A stretch of DNA of 64,000 bases. It comes from CAWGUU01 sp963825765 (GTDB taxonomy: Bacteria; Actinomycetota; Acidimicrobiia; Acidimicrobiales; AC-14). The notes below the pieces were generated by a model. That model saw only the letters and a list, made by a program, of their open reading frames with translations. It was not told the DNA's origin and did not search any database. The translations under genes and the position numbers were made by a program. The stretch spans positions 558,001 through 622,000 of the forward strand of contig CAWGUU010000003.1 in the NCBI GenBank assembly GCA_963825765.1, given 5' to 3'. Shown one piece after another: positions 26,079 through 34,207 of the stretch. The stretch's first letter is position 1. The number at the start of each line of letters is the position of its first letter.

Positions 26079-27045
26079 CCGGCGGCTCCGACGGGGCGTG
26101 GGTCGCCGTCCAGTCCACCGTCGGGAGCGCCACGCCGATCATGGTGTCCCGGGTGACGATGGCGGCCAAGTCCTCCTCGCTCCAACCGTCGGTGCCTTCG
26201 GGACGCATCGGCATCACCATGAAACGCGACTTCTGGTTGGAGTCGTGGACGCGAACCTCGACCTCGGGTGGGAAGTGGAGCCCGAACTCGGCGAGGACCT
26301 GCCGAGGCCACCGGACCAGCCGGCGGCGATAGTTCGGCGTCCGGTACCAGTCGGGCGACATCCCCAACACCGGCCTCGGGTAGCACGAGCACAGCGTGCA
26401 GACGATCACGTTGTGGATCTCGGGCGTGTTCTCCAGCACGTAGAAGAACGTGTAGTCGCTCGGCGTTCCTGTGCCCGTCGGCGCGTTCCAGTCGAGGCCG
26501 ACTTCTCTGCACGCCTCGGTGCCGTCCGCCAGCAGCCTGGCCTTGAACTCCGGGTCGACCCAGGCCTTCGCCACCAGGCGTGACCCGCCGGCGGGACCGA
26601 TGCTCTCGGCCCATTCCGAGAAGCGCCGGTGGTCCTCGGCCGAGAAGAGCCCCTTCTCGATCGACAGCTCCCGAATCGCCGTGGCCAGGACCTCGAACTC
26701 GCTCACCTCCGAGGACTCGATCGGGGCGTGGTCGTCGTGCGCGCCGCTCATGGAGACGTCCTCTCCAGCCGCCATGAGCCACCGCTCCGACAGCTCGGTC
26801 TCGAGGGTGTCGCTGTCGAACCCGGTGTAGTCGGGCCACAGGTCCCGTTGCCGGAACCGGACCACGTAGAAGGGCTCCGTGCGACCGTCGTCGCGGCCCC
26901 ACGCCTCGTCCTCGGGGATCACCCATGCCGGTCGGTGCTCGACGACCACGCCCGAGCGGCCCCGCACGAAAGCCTGTGTGCGGGTGTGGAACAGCGACGT
27001 CGCGTCGCGGACCGTGACCTCGTCGCCGATCTGGAACCCGGTCAC
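26071..27045 (-). CDS. Thiocyanate hydrolase-like alpha-gamma fusion, cobalt type
   Basis: 324 residues. Residues 1-93 are the SH3-like domain of NHase beta C-terminus/SCNase alpha (FQIGDEVTVRDATSLFHTRT, RTEPFYVVRFRQRDLWPDY). Residues ~115-310 are the NHase alpha/SCNase gamma domain. The metal claw is VCTLCSC at 216-221; Thr in CTLC indicates cobalt rather than iron. The following WYRTPNYRRRLVRWPRQVL and DSNQKSRFMVMPMRPEGTDG favour thiocyanate hydrolase over nitrile hydratase. The two domains are normally separate polypeptides, so this is a gene fusion. GTG start overlaps the upstream stop (GTGA). Confidence 0.82.
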   Translation of the reverse strand: MTGFQIGDEVTVRDATSLFHTRTQAFVRGRSGVVVEHRPAWVIPEDEAWGRDDGRTEPFYVVRFRQRDLWPDYTGFDSDTLETELSERWLMAAGEDVSMSGAHDDHAPIESSEVSEFEVLATAIRELSIEKGLFSAEDHRRFSEWAESIGPAGGSRLVAKAWVDPEFKARLLADGTEACREVGLDWNAPTGTGTPSDYTFFYVLENTPEIHNVIVCTLCSCYPRPVLGMSPDWYRTPNYRRRLVRWPRQVLAEFGLHFPPEVEVRVHDSNQKSRFMVMPMRPEGTDGWSEEDLAAIVTRDTMIGVALPTVDWTATHAPSEPPGG

Positions 27046-27467
27046 GTGGAGGCCTTCAGCCGGGCGCGCACTTCGTCCAACTTGGCCGACAGCTCGTCGG
27101 GCGTGACCAGTCCCTTGTCGATCAGCGTCTTGGCCGCCACCGTGATCCATCTGGCGTAGTACGGGAGCCCGAAATAGAGCGTCGCACCAAGGTCATTCTC
27201 GGCCCGGCGTCGTGACTCGGCACTCCATACACCCCGCCACGCCAGGCATTCGCAGGTGACATAGGTGGACATCTCCCAGTCCTCCTCTGCCTTCTCCAGG
27301 TACGGTCCGGGCAGGTCAGGCTGGCCCCCGACGTCGTGGAGCACGTGGCGGAGGGCGTCGTACAGGTCGTTCGATATGGAATACGGGGAGTCCAGCCGGG
27401 TGCCCACCGCCGGCGCAAGGGCCCGCACCCTCTGCTGGAGGACATCGAAATCCGACTCTGAATTCAC
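27042..27467 (-). CDS. Thiocyanate hydrolase beta-like subunit
   Basis: 141 residues, first gene of the operon, with GAGGAG before its GTG. The region STYVTCECLAWRGVWSAESR, then RRAENDLGATLYFGLPYYAR and WITVAAKTLIDKGLVTPDEL, is the helical N-domain of NHase beta as seen in SCNase beta. It would pack against the alpha-gamma fusion to form the active hydrolase that converts thiocyanate (or a nitrile) to carbonyl sulfide plus ammonia (or amide). Cytoplasmic. Confidence 0.78.
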   Translation of the reverse strand: MNSESDFDVLQQRVRALAPAVGTRLDSPYSISNDLYDALRHVLHDVGGQPDLPGPYLEKAEEDWEMSTYVTCECLAWRGVWSAESRRRAENDLGATLYFGLPYYARWITVAAKTLIDKGLVTPDELSAKLDEVRARLKAST

Positions 27468-27638
27468 AGAATCTCCTCGTGGCCACTTCCCGGAAGCGGC
27501 CCTCGTGTCTACCGGGATCGACCGGGCCTGTCAAGGCACCCGTTGAACCCGGACCGTTGGGGTGGTACACAGAGTGGCGGAAGCACTCGGCGGACTTCAG
27601 GGGGCGCGATGTCGGGCTCGGGCGGGCGGGTTACGGGC

Positions 27639-29066
27639 ATGCACACGAGACGGGCGCTGGTCGTCCTGGTCGTGGCTGCGGTCCTTCCGATCGTCGCCGT
27701 GTCGGTGGCCGGCGCCGGGGAGGGCGACCTCGATCCGACCTTCGGGTCCGCCGGCAAGGTGGTGTCCGACTTCGGCGGCGACGAGACGGCCCACGGCGTC
27801 GCCGTCCAGCCCGACGGTCGGATCGTGGTCGCCGGCACCGGTTGCGGCGGCGACTTCCTCGTCGCCCGCTACGACGCCGACGGCAGCCCGGACGCCTCCT
27901 TCGGCACGGGTGGGCGGACGTGTGTCGACGTCGGTGCGGGCACCGCCGACCTAGGCGAGCGGGTCCTCCTCGGCGGCGGTGGCAACCTCCTGGTGGCGGG
28001 CACCAGCGACGGGCAGTTCGCCCTCGTGCGGCTGGACGGCGACGGCAACGTGGACCCGACGTTCGGCACCGGCGGCAGGGCCACCTACGCCTTCGCCACC
28101 GCCGCCCAGCTGCGTGACGCCGCCCTCACCGCTGACGGCGGCGTGGCTATGGTCGGCGAGACGGCATCGCCAGGATGCCCGAGCGCCCCCACGACCCCGG
28201 GCCAGACCGTCGCCATCGCCGTCGCCCGCACGACGGCGGACGGCACTCCGGCCCCGGGCTTCGGCACCGGCGGTCGGGTCGTCCTCGGCGACGCGAACCT
28301 GGTCCAGCGGGGCCTGGCCGTCGCCGCCCAGCCCGATGGCGCCCTTGTGGTGGCCGGGCGCACGTCATCGTGCTCCAGGGTCACCATCGACTACCTGGTG
28401 CTGCGCCTCTCGACCGCCGGCGCGCCCGACCCCGGCTTCTCGGCCCCCAACGTCCTGAACGAACCCGGCCCCGATTCCGCCGCCGACGTCGCCGTGCAGC
28501 CCGACGGCAGGGTCGTCGTCGCCATCGATACCTTCGTCGGCCCGGCCACAAGCCCTGCCCACGACGAGGCCTTCACCGTCGTGCGCTACAACCCCGACGG
28601 CAGCCCCGACGACACCTTCGACGGCGACGGTGTCGCCACCGCTCTTTTCGCCGGCACCAATGCCACTCCCGCCGCCATTGCCCTTCAAGGGGACGACATC
28701 CTCGTGGGCGGCTCCCTCGACGGGGACTTCGCGCTGGCCCGCTTCAACGGGGACGGGAGCCTCGACACCGCCTTCGACGGCGACGGGACGGTCGTGACCG
28801 ACTTCGGCGGCGTGGACGCCCTCGCCGCCCTGGCAGTGCAGGCGGACGGAAAGGTGGTCGCCGGCGGCCAGACCGGCGCCGACGTCGCCCTCGCCCGCTA
28901 CGGCACCTCGGAGCCGCCCACGACGACGACGAGCTCCACGACGGCGCCGGTGAATGCCATCTGCGTCATCCTCGATCAGGTGGCTTCGGTGCTCGCCGCC
29001 AACCCGCTGCTTCAGCCGTTCGTGGCGCTGGTGAACGCCCTTCGGCCACTGTTCGGCTGCCCATGA
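27639..29066 (+). CDS. Secreted delta-60 repeat protein
   Basis: 475 residues from the ATG before MHTRRALVVLVVAAVLPIVA, a signal peptide cut after AGA; another ATG lies 10 codons upstream. The body is six to seven ~60-residue units of the delta-60 (TIGR02608) type, each with LDPTFGSAGKV, VAVQPDGRIVVAG and FLVARYDADGSPD. These form a beta-propeller-like array. A Thr-rich linker (TTTTSSTTAPV) and a hydrophobic C-terminal segment with two Cys follow. Likely an extracellular or surface protein of unknown ligand. Confidence 0.88.
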   Translation: MHTRRALVVLVVAAVLPIVAVSVAGAGEGDLDPTFGSAGKVVSDFGGDETAHGVAVQPDGRIVVAGTGCGGDFLVARYDADGSPDASFGTGGRTCVDVGAGTADLGERVLLGGGGNLLVAGTSDGQFALVRLDGDGNVDPTFGTGGRATYAFATAAQLRDAALTADGGVAMVGETASPGCPSAPTTPGQTVAIAVARTTADGTPAPGFGTGGRVVLGDANLVQRGLAVAAQPDGALVVAGRTSSCSRVTIDYLVLRLSTAGAPDPGFSAPNVLNEPGPDSAADVAVQPDGRVVVAIDTFVGPATSPAHDEAFTVVRYNPDGSPDDTFDGDGVATALFAGTNATPAAIALQGDDILVGGSLDGDFALARFNGDGSLDTAFDGDGTVVTDFGGVDALAALAVQADGKVVAGGQTGADVALARYGTSEPPTTTTSSTTAPVNAICVILDQVASVLAANPLLQPFVALVNALRPLFGCP

Positions 29067-29081
29067 CCGCTGCAGCCCCCG

Positions 29082-29852
29082 TCAGCCGACCACCCCCCAC
29101 AGGCCGGCGACGGCAGCGGCGGCGGCAAGAAACACCGCCGCGTACCTCGTGGCCCGCCTCGGCTTACGCGTCAGCTTCTCCGCCGTCACGATCCCGGTGA
29201 GCGCCACCATCCAGGCCAGCTCGCCTGTCGTGGCGACGGCCATGACGACCATCATCGCCCAGCACGACGATACGCAGGCCGCCCCGTTGCGGGCCGCGAA
29301 CCTGGCGACGCCGACCGTCGCCGGCCATCCCCGGGGCGGCAGCGGCGACGGGCGGTGGCACCGGACCAGCGCCCGCCGCTTCGCCTCGGTGAGCTGCCAC
29401 GCGGCCGCCACCGCCAGGGCGACGGCCAACAGCCAACCGGTGTCCGGCAGAGCGGGCGCCCACCACGCCAACAGGGTCAGCACGACGGCCCCGAACAACA
29501 CCCAGACCCCCACGTAGACCGCCACGAACTCGGCCATCGCCCGTTGCCGCCGCCAGCGGAAGCTCTTGACGGCCACGTGGCGGACGGCGGGGATGGCCGC
29601 CGGCAGCATCATGGCCACGACCATGAGGGCCCACATGGCCACCCCATCCAGGCCGACTGCGTACGGCGTGGTGACGCCGGCCGGCCGATGGTGCAGGTCC
29701 AGGCCTTGATGGGCCGGGGACGTAGCGACGTGGAGCGCCAGCAGGAGCCACGCCACCACGACCGTCGCCTCCCACACGACTGCCGGCCGCCGCCGGAGCG
29801 TCGTCAGGAACGGCGGCGCCGGATGTCCCAGCTGCGTCGGGGCGGTGGCCAC
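29082..29852 (-). CDS. DUF2182 integral membrane protein
   Basis: 256 residues from the GTG 4 bp after the tyrosinase stop. About seven membrane helices are visible, for example VVWEATVVVAWLLLALHVA, MWALMVVAMMLPAAIPAVRH and VSSCWAMMVVMAVATTGELA. The MMLPA helix with nearby CVSSCWAMM cysteines is characteristic of DUF2182, predicted to bind metal. Coupled to tyrosinase, it may help supply copper to that enzyme; this is inference from position only. Confidence 0.85.
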   Translation of the reverse strand: MATAPTQLGHPAPPFLTTLRRRPAVVWEATVVVAWLLLALHVATSPAHQGLDLHHRPAGVTTPYAVGLDGVAMWALMVVAMMLPAAIPAVRHVAVKSFRWRRQRAMAEFVAVYVGVWVLFGAVVLTLLAWWAPALPDTGWLLAVALAVAAAWQLTEAKRRALVRCHRPSPLPPRGWPATVGVARFAARNGAACVSSCWAMMVVMAVATTGELAWMVALTGIVTAEKLTRKPRRATRYAAVFLAAAAAVAGLWGVVG

Positions 29853-29856
29853 CCGA

Positions 29857-31263
29857 TCAGCCGTAGAAGACGCTGACCCTGCCGATGCTGACCGGCGGGT
29901 TCTCCCGCTCCGACGCCATGAGCACCGCATCGTCCTCGTCGGGCACCTCGGGCGGGATCAGCTCGATCGGCAGGAACACGACGTCGAGGTTCTCATCGTC
30001 CCAGTCCCCCGTCTCCCTGAGGTCGCGCACGAGGTCGGTGATCTCCATCGCCACCCGCATGCCGTGACCGTGCTCGTCGCCTCGCGGGTCACGGGCCCGC
30101 TCGATCCCGAAGAACGACACGTTGCCGGCGTAGTGGAGGGCGGCCACGTCGGGCGGCGCGTCCTCGGGCAGGTTGACGTAGATGCCGTAGACGGTGCCGG
30201 GATTCTGCTCGGCCTCGATGTCCTCGACGTTGAGGTAGACGCGGCGAGGGGCGGCGTCGGTGTCGGCCAGCAGGTCGGCCCGGGCCCGCTCGTCGATCGG
30301 GACCGAGACACGAGCGGCCGTACCCACCAGCTGGACAGGCTCGGCGGACGCGCCGACGAGCTCGGGCTCCGGTTCGTCGCGGCTCGAGCCGGTCAAGATG
30401 GCCTCCTGGGGTGTGGGCGCGGGGGTCACCCGTCGTACCGGTGCCGGCCGCGGCCGGTAGGTGTAGTCGAGGTCGGCGACCGTGTCGTTGACCTCGCCGC
30501 AGGTCTTCGAGACCTGGGTGCCGTCGGCGTCGAAGAAGCTGAACGCCTGGTCGGTCCAGCTGGATTCGCCGGGGTTGGTGCGGCGCTGCCCGTTCCATAC
30601 CGCCCACAGACGGTCGATGTTGCAGTGGTGGAGCCAGAAGATCGGGTCGAGAGCGGCGGTGGCGGGATTGCCCATGAACCCACCGATGGCGACGTGGATG
30701 TCGTTGTGGGGGGTCTGCTCGAGCCTGCCGGTCTCGCCTTCGAACTGGCCGGGCGGCGTGTCGCCCCCACCGAACTCGGGCGTGCCCGTGTAGATCCGCC
30801 GGGCCAGGGCCCTCGTCGAGGAGGTGATCGTCGGCGGGATCGTGGCGCCGGCGTTGATCCCCGAGTTGCGGGGCATGGCCAGCGCCGCCAGTCCGACGGG
30901 CGGCGGTCGGAAGGCGAGCGGCAGCGTCGCGTTGCGCCCGTTGCGGCCGTAGTTCCAGTACGGGAGGGCCCAGTCCTCGGGCCCGCCGGTCTCGATCACC
31001 GCCGCCCTCACGATCTGCTCGAAGTAGTACAGGTACATGCGGTGCCACGGCAGGAAGTACCAGCCCTGGTGGCGGCACTCGTCGGACAGGGCCGGCGGCG
31101 ACGCCCCGTCGAAGCCATGGATGGCTGCCTGGTGGGTCCAGCTCGTGGGGTCGCGTAGCGGCCGCTCCCGCATGAGCTCGATGGCAGCGGCGTAGCCCGT
31201 GACGATGGGATCGTCGGGAGCGAGGGACCAGATGTCCCGGCGGACGAACAGCGTGTCGGCCAT
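29857..31263 (-). CDS. Tyrosinase/polyphenol oxidase family copper enzyme
   Basis: 468 residues, ATG after GGGAGGCGGCTC. Type-3 copper sites are complete by spacing: CuA His49, His65 and His74 (WTHQAAIHG, ECRHQGWYFLPWHRMYLYY) and CuB His186, His190 and His212 (TPHNDIHVAIGG, DPIFWLHHCNIDRLW). The C-terminal ~170 residues form a beta-rich domain resembling the PPO shielding domain (RRVYLNVEDIEAEQNPGTVY, VSFFGIE). No signal peptide is seen. It would oxidise phenols to o-quinones. It is divergent from the diiron gene and may be a tailoring enzyme of the adjacent cluster. Confidence 0.9.
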   Translation of the reverse strand: MADTLFVRRDIWSLAPDDPIVTGYAAAIELMRERPLRDPTSWTHQAAIHGFDGASPPALSDECRHQGWYFLPWHRMYLYYFEQIVRAAVIETGGPEDWALPYWNYGRNGRNATLPLAFRPPPVGLAALAMPRNSGINAGATIPPTITSSTRALARRIYTGTPEFGGGDTPPGQFEGETGRLEQTPHNDIHVAIGGFMGNPATAALDPIFWLHHCNIDRLWAVWNGQRRTNPGESSWTDQAFSFFDADGTQVSKTCGEVNDTVADLDYTYRPRPAPVRRVTPAPTPQEAILTGSSRDEPEPELVGASAEPVQLVGTAARVSVPIDERARADLLADTDAAPRRVYLNVEDIEAEQNPGTVYGIYVNLPEDAPPDVAALHYAGNVSFFGIERARDPRGDEHGHGMRVAMEITDLVRDLRETGDWDDENLDVVFLPIELIPPEVPDEDDAVLMASERENPPVSIGRVSVFYG

Positions 31264-31414
31264 GAGCCGCCTCCCGTTCCCCCCCGTTGCCACACCGGCC
31301 GGGGGGCCGCCTTCGACACTACCTGGCCCCACCGGTGGGGCGAGGGCGGAAATCGTGCAACCACGTATCTCTTTCGGCCCCCGGCGGCTCTGAAGAGTGA
31401 GGAAAGGAGGCGCC

Positions 31415-31993
31415 ATGGCCATCGCGCCACTGACCGAGAACGAGCTCTGGCTGTTGAGCTTCTACCGGACGTCGGAGATAAGCGGCGCCCTCCTCTTCGG
31501 CCGCCTGGCCCGCAGCATGCGCCCCGGGCCCATCCAGATGGACATGACCCAGCACTTCGCCGACGAGGCCCAGCACGCCGCCCACTGGACCAACTGCCTC
31601 CGCCAGCTGGGCGCCGAGCCGCTCAAGCTGTCCGTCTCCTACCAGGACCAGTACCTGGAGGCGGCGGGGCTGCCGATGAACCTGATGGAGGTGCTCTCGA
31701 TCACCCAGGTCTTCGAGCAGCGGGTACTGAACCAGTACACGAGGCACCTCCACGCCCCGCTGGCCGGTCGACCCGAGGTCGACGCCACCCTCCGGCGCAT
31801 CATGGACGACGAGAAGTGGCACGTGAAGTGGGTCCGGGACGCGCTCGCCTCGATGGAGGACACCTACGGCAAGGAGCGTGTCCGGACGACGCTGAAGCGC
31901 CATCGTGAGGCCGACCGCGTCGTGTACGAGAAGACCAGGGCCGAGCACGAGGACCGCCTCGAGTTCCTCTTCGCCACGGCCACCGGTTCCTGA
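31415..31993 (+). CDS. Ferritin-like diiron protein
   Basis: 192 residues, ATG after GAAAGGAGGCGCC. A four-helix bundle with likely iron ligands in FADEAQHAAHWTNCL, ITQVFEQRVLNQYTRHL and MDDEKWHVKWV. This pattern of ExxH pairs fits a ferritin-like oxygenase or hydroxylase rather than a storage ferritin. The carrier-protein gene follows after 35 bp, so it may act on a carrier-bound substrate. First gene of a plus-strand block in the natural-product cluster. Confidence 0.82.
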   Translation: MAIAPLTENELWLLSFYRTSEISGALLFGRLARSMRPGPIQMDMTQHFADEAQHAAHWTNCLRQLGAEPLKLSVSYQDQYLEAAGLPMNLMEVLSITQVFEQRVLNQYTRHLHAPLAGRPEVDATLRRIMDDEKWHVKWVRDALASMEDTYGKERVRTTLKRHREADRVVYEKTRAEHEDRLEFLFATATGS

Positions 31994-32028
31994 GCGGCCC
32001 CACGAGGCCCGACGAGAGGAGATGCACG

Positions 32029-32277
32029 ATGGCACACGCACTCGCACCTGACACGGTCAACGCCAAGATCGCCGACGTCCTTCGGCTTCCCGCCGAACGG
32101 GTCACCGACGAGACCGCGCTGATCGACCTGGCGCTCGACTCCTTCGTCCTGGTGGAGCTGGTGGTGGAGCTGCAGGAGGACTTCGGCGTGCAGTTCGTGC
32201 AGGAGGACCTGCCCGGAATCCGCACGGTCGGCGACATCGTCCGCCTGGTGAACGAGCGACGGGAGACGGCGACATGA
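32029..32277 (+). CDS. Acyl carrier protein
   Basis: 82 residues. The phosphopantetheine attachment serine is Ser38 in DLALDSFVLVELVVELQED. Acidic helix II and the C-terminal IRTVGDIVRLVNE are standard for ACPs. The PPTase encoded at the end of the same region could activate it. Its stop overlaps the ATG of the next small ORF (ATGA). RBS GAGAGGAGATGC. Confidence 0.92.
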   Translation: MAHALAPDTVNAKIADVLRLPAERVTDETALIDLALDSFVLVELVVELQEDFGVQFVQEDLPGIRTVGDIVRLVNERRETAT

Positions 32278-32480
32278 ACATCGACGGACCGCTGGGCGGG
32301 GTCGCCGACTCGCTGATGCGGCTCGAGACCAGGTTGGCGGCGGTAGCCGCTCCGCTCGCCCGCCTGCTCGACGGGCCGGTGCCGCCACGCCGCGTGCTCC
32401 TGCGGCGACGCCTCGTGCCGATCTTCGTCGCCGGTGGCCGCCGCTCGGCGGGAGCGGACGACAGAGAGCTGGCGGCATGA
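32274..32480 (+). CDS. Small hypothetical protein in carrier-protein operon
   Basis: 68 residues. Coupled to the ACP by ATGA. Opens MNIDGPLGGVADSLMRLETR with a helical N-terminus followed by a very basic PPRRVLLRRRLVPIFVAGG stretch. No known family is recognised. It may be an accessory or partner of the carrier protein. Confidence 0.5.
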   Translation: MNIDGPLGGVADSLMRLETRLAAVAAPLARLLDGPVPPRRVLLRRRLVPIFVAGGRRSAGADDRELAA

Positions 32481-32552
32481 ACGCCGGAAGTCGCCGCCAC
32501 TCGCCGCCGCCGGCTGCCTGCGCAGCCTGAGCTTTCGAGGAGCGCGGGACAA

Positions 32553-33539
32553 GTGGACGTCGATCTGGTCCTCGACGGCGGTGGCGTGAAGGGCATCGCC
32601 CTGGCCGGCGCCATCTCCGTGCTGCGCGAGGAGGGCCACCGGGCCCATCGGGTGGCGGGGACGTCCGCCGGGGCGATCGTGGGGGCGATGGTGGCGGCGG
32701 GCATGCCGATCGCCGACCTCGAAGCTGTCATGCGGAGCGTCGACTACCGGCGCTTCTGCGACCCTCGCCGGTCGAGCCGCGTACCGATCATCGGCAAGGG
32801 TCTCACCCTCCTCGTCGGCAACGGTTTCCACGCCGGGGAGTACCTGCGGACCTGGCTGGCGGAGCTGTTGGCCGGTCTCGGGGTCCGTACGTTCGCCGAC
32901 CTCCGCACCGACACCCCCGGCCGGCCCGCACCCCTCGATGAGCGGTACAAGCTGGTGGTGCTGGCCGCCGACGTGTCCCTGGGCCGACTGGTCCGCCTTC
33001 CGTGGGACTACCACCTGTACGGCCTCGACCCCGACGAGCAGCTGGTCGCCGACGCGGTCCGAGCGTCGGCCTCGATCCCCTTCTTCTTCGAGCCGGCCAA
33101 GCTCGTCGACTCCAGCGGCTCCACGTCGCTCCTGGTCGACGGCGGCGTGCTGGGCACCTTTCCGGTCGACATCTTCGACGGCGACGACGGGCCCTCCCCG
33201 CACCGGCCCGTGATCGGCGTCAAGCTGGTGAAGAACCCCCGGCCGACCCCGGCGCGCACCATCGGCGGTCCCCTGGCGATGGCGATGGCCATCATCTCGA
33301 CGGTCTTCGCCTTCCACGAGCAGCGCGTCCTCGATCGGGTGGCGTGGCAGGGCCGGACGATCTTCGTGCGCCCCGGCGACAACGTGGCCGGGGCCGACTT
33401 CGGCCTCGACCGTGCGACCCAGGAGGCCCTCTACCAGGCGGGCCGCGCGGGTGCGGAGGAGTTCCTGGCCACCTGGGACGCGCCGACGACCGCCGGTCAG
33501 CGTCAGCCGCGACTGGTGGCCGAGGCGACGGTGAGGTAG
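32553..33539 (+). CDS. Patatin-like phospholipase
   Basis: 328 residues from a GTG. It has DLVLDGGGVKGIALAGAI, the nucleophile in VAGTSAGAIVGAM (Ser38) and the catalytic Asp in SLLVDGGVLGTFPVD. The region ASASIPFFFEPAKL is typical of bacterial RssA-type patatins. No signal peptide. It ends 37 bp inside the convergent PPTase gene. In this cluster it could release or remodel an acyl product. Confidence 0.88.
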   Translation: MDVDLVLDGGGVKGIALAGAISVLREEGHRAHRVAGTSAGAIVGAMVAAGMPIADLEAVMRSVDYRRFCDPRRSSRVPIIGKGLTLLVGNGFHAGEYLRTWLAELLAGLGVRTFADLRTDTPGRPAPLDERYKLVVLAADVSLGRLVRLPWDYHLYGLDPDEQLVADAVRASASIPFFFEPAKLVDSSGSTSLLVDGGVLGTFPVDIFDGDDGPSPHRPVIGVKLVKNPRPTPARTIGGPLAMAMAIISTVFAFHEQRVLDRVAWQGRTIFVRPGDNVAGADFGLDRATQEALYQAGRAGAEEFLATWDAPTTAGQRQPRLVAEATVR

Positions 33540-34207
33540 CCGAACCTACCGACGGCGGTGGCGTAGGAGCAGGTGAACGACCCCTCTCCGCAGGACGCGG
33601 TGCCGCCGGCCAGGGCCGGGTCGTCGATGCGGTACTGGATCAGGGTCGTGCCGGCGTTGCCCAGGTTGGCCTTGAACGCCGCCTCCTTCACCGTCCACAA
33701 CCGGAGCAGCTCGTCCGCCCGCCGCGGCAACGCGACAGTGTCGAGCCAGGCCCGCTCGGACGTGGTGAGGAAGAACCGGCCCGTCTCCAGGCTCACGGGC
33801 CGCCTTGGCTCGACGTCGACGCCCACGCCGTGGGCTCGACCGGCTGGGACGCCCACGGCTACCGCCAGCTCGGGGCTGTGGCTCAGCGAGTAGCAGGCGT
33901 TGGGAAACGTGATCCCTGCGGTGTCCGGCGGCTCACCCAGGCCAGCCAGCACCGAGCGCAGGGCGGCTCGGGCCGTGAGCCACTGGGGCCGGCGGGAACC
34001 GGGCGGGAGCTCGTCGTAGCGAGCCCGCTCGCCGGCGCTCAGCAGCTCGACGGGGATCGGAGCCGTGGCCAGCGCCAGCTCGAAGCCCTCGCCGGCGAGG
34101 TTCCCGAGCTTCCACCGCTCCCCGAACCGGGGCGGCTCGATCGCGCTATACGCGGTTGAGCCGCCCCAATTCGGGTTGGCGGAAATGGCCGCGGCCGGGT
34201 CAGACAC
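33503..34207 (-). CDS. 4'-phosphopantetheinyl transferase, Sfp type
   Basis: About 234 residues. Core motifs are HGVGVDVEPRRPVSLE (Mg-binding Asp/Glu) and LLRLWTVKEAAFKANLGNAG (WxxKEAxxKA), with NACYSLSHSPELAVAVG before them. It transfers phosphopantetheine from CoA to the carrier proteins here. The start is unclear: a GTG at 34207 overlaps the stop of the reductase, but the first ~25 residues would then be encoded by a palindromic repeat. No other ATG or GTG lies near the conserved part. Confidence 0.88.
   Translation of the reverse strand: MSDPAAAISANPNWGGSTAYSAIEPPRFGERWKLGNLAGEGFELALATAPIPVELLSAGERARYDELPPGSRRPQWLTARAALRSVLAGLGEPPDTAGITFPNACYSLSHSPELAVAVGVPAGRAHGVGVDVEPRRPVSLETGRFFLTTSERAWLDTVALPRRADELLRLWTVKEAAFKANLGNAGTTLIQYRIDDPALAGGTASCGEGSFTCSYATAVGRFGYLTVASATSRG
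34122..34174. repeat. Palindromic repeat, family 3, copy A
   Basis: 17-bp arms with two mismatches (CCGAACCGGGGCGGCTC and GAGCCGCCCCAATTCGG) surround a CGCG-CTATA-CGCG centre. The core aligns with the 51-bp element at 42255-42305 (about 38 of 51 by eye). It lies between the reductase and PPTase, possibly inside the PPTase reading frame. Confidence 0.75.
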
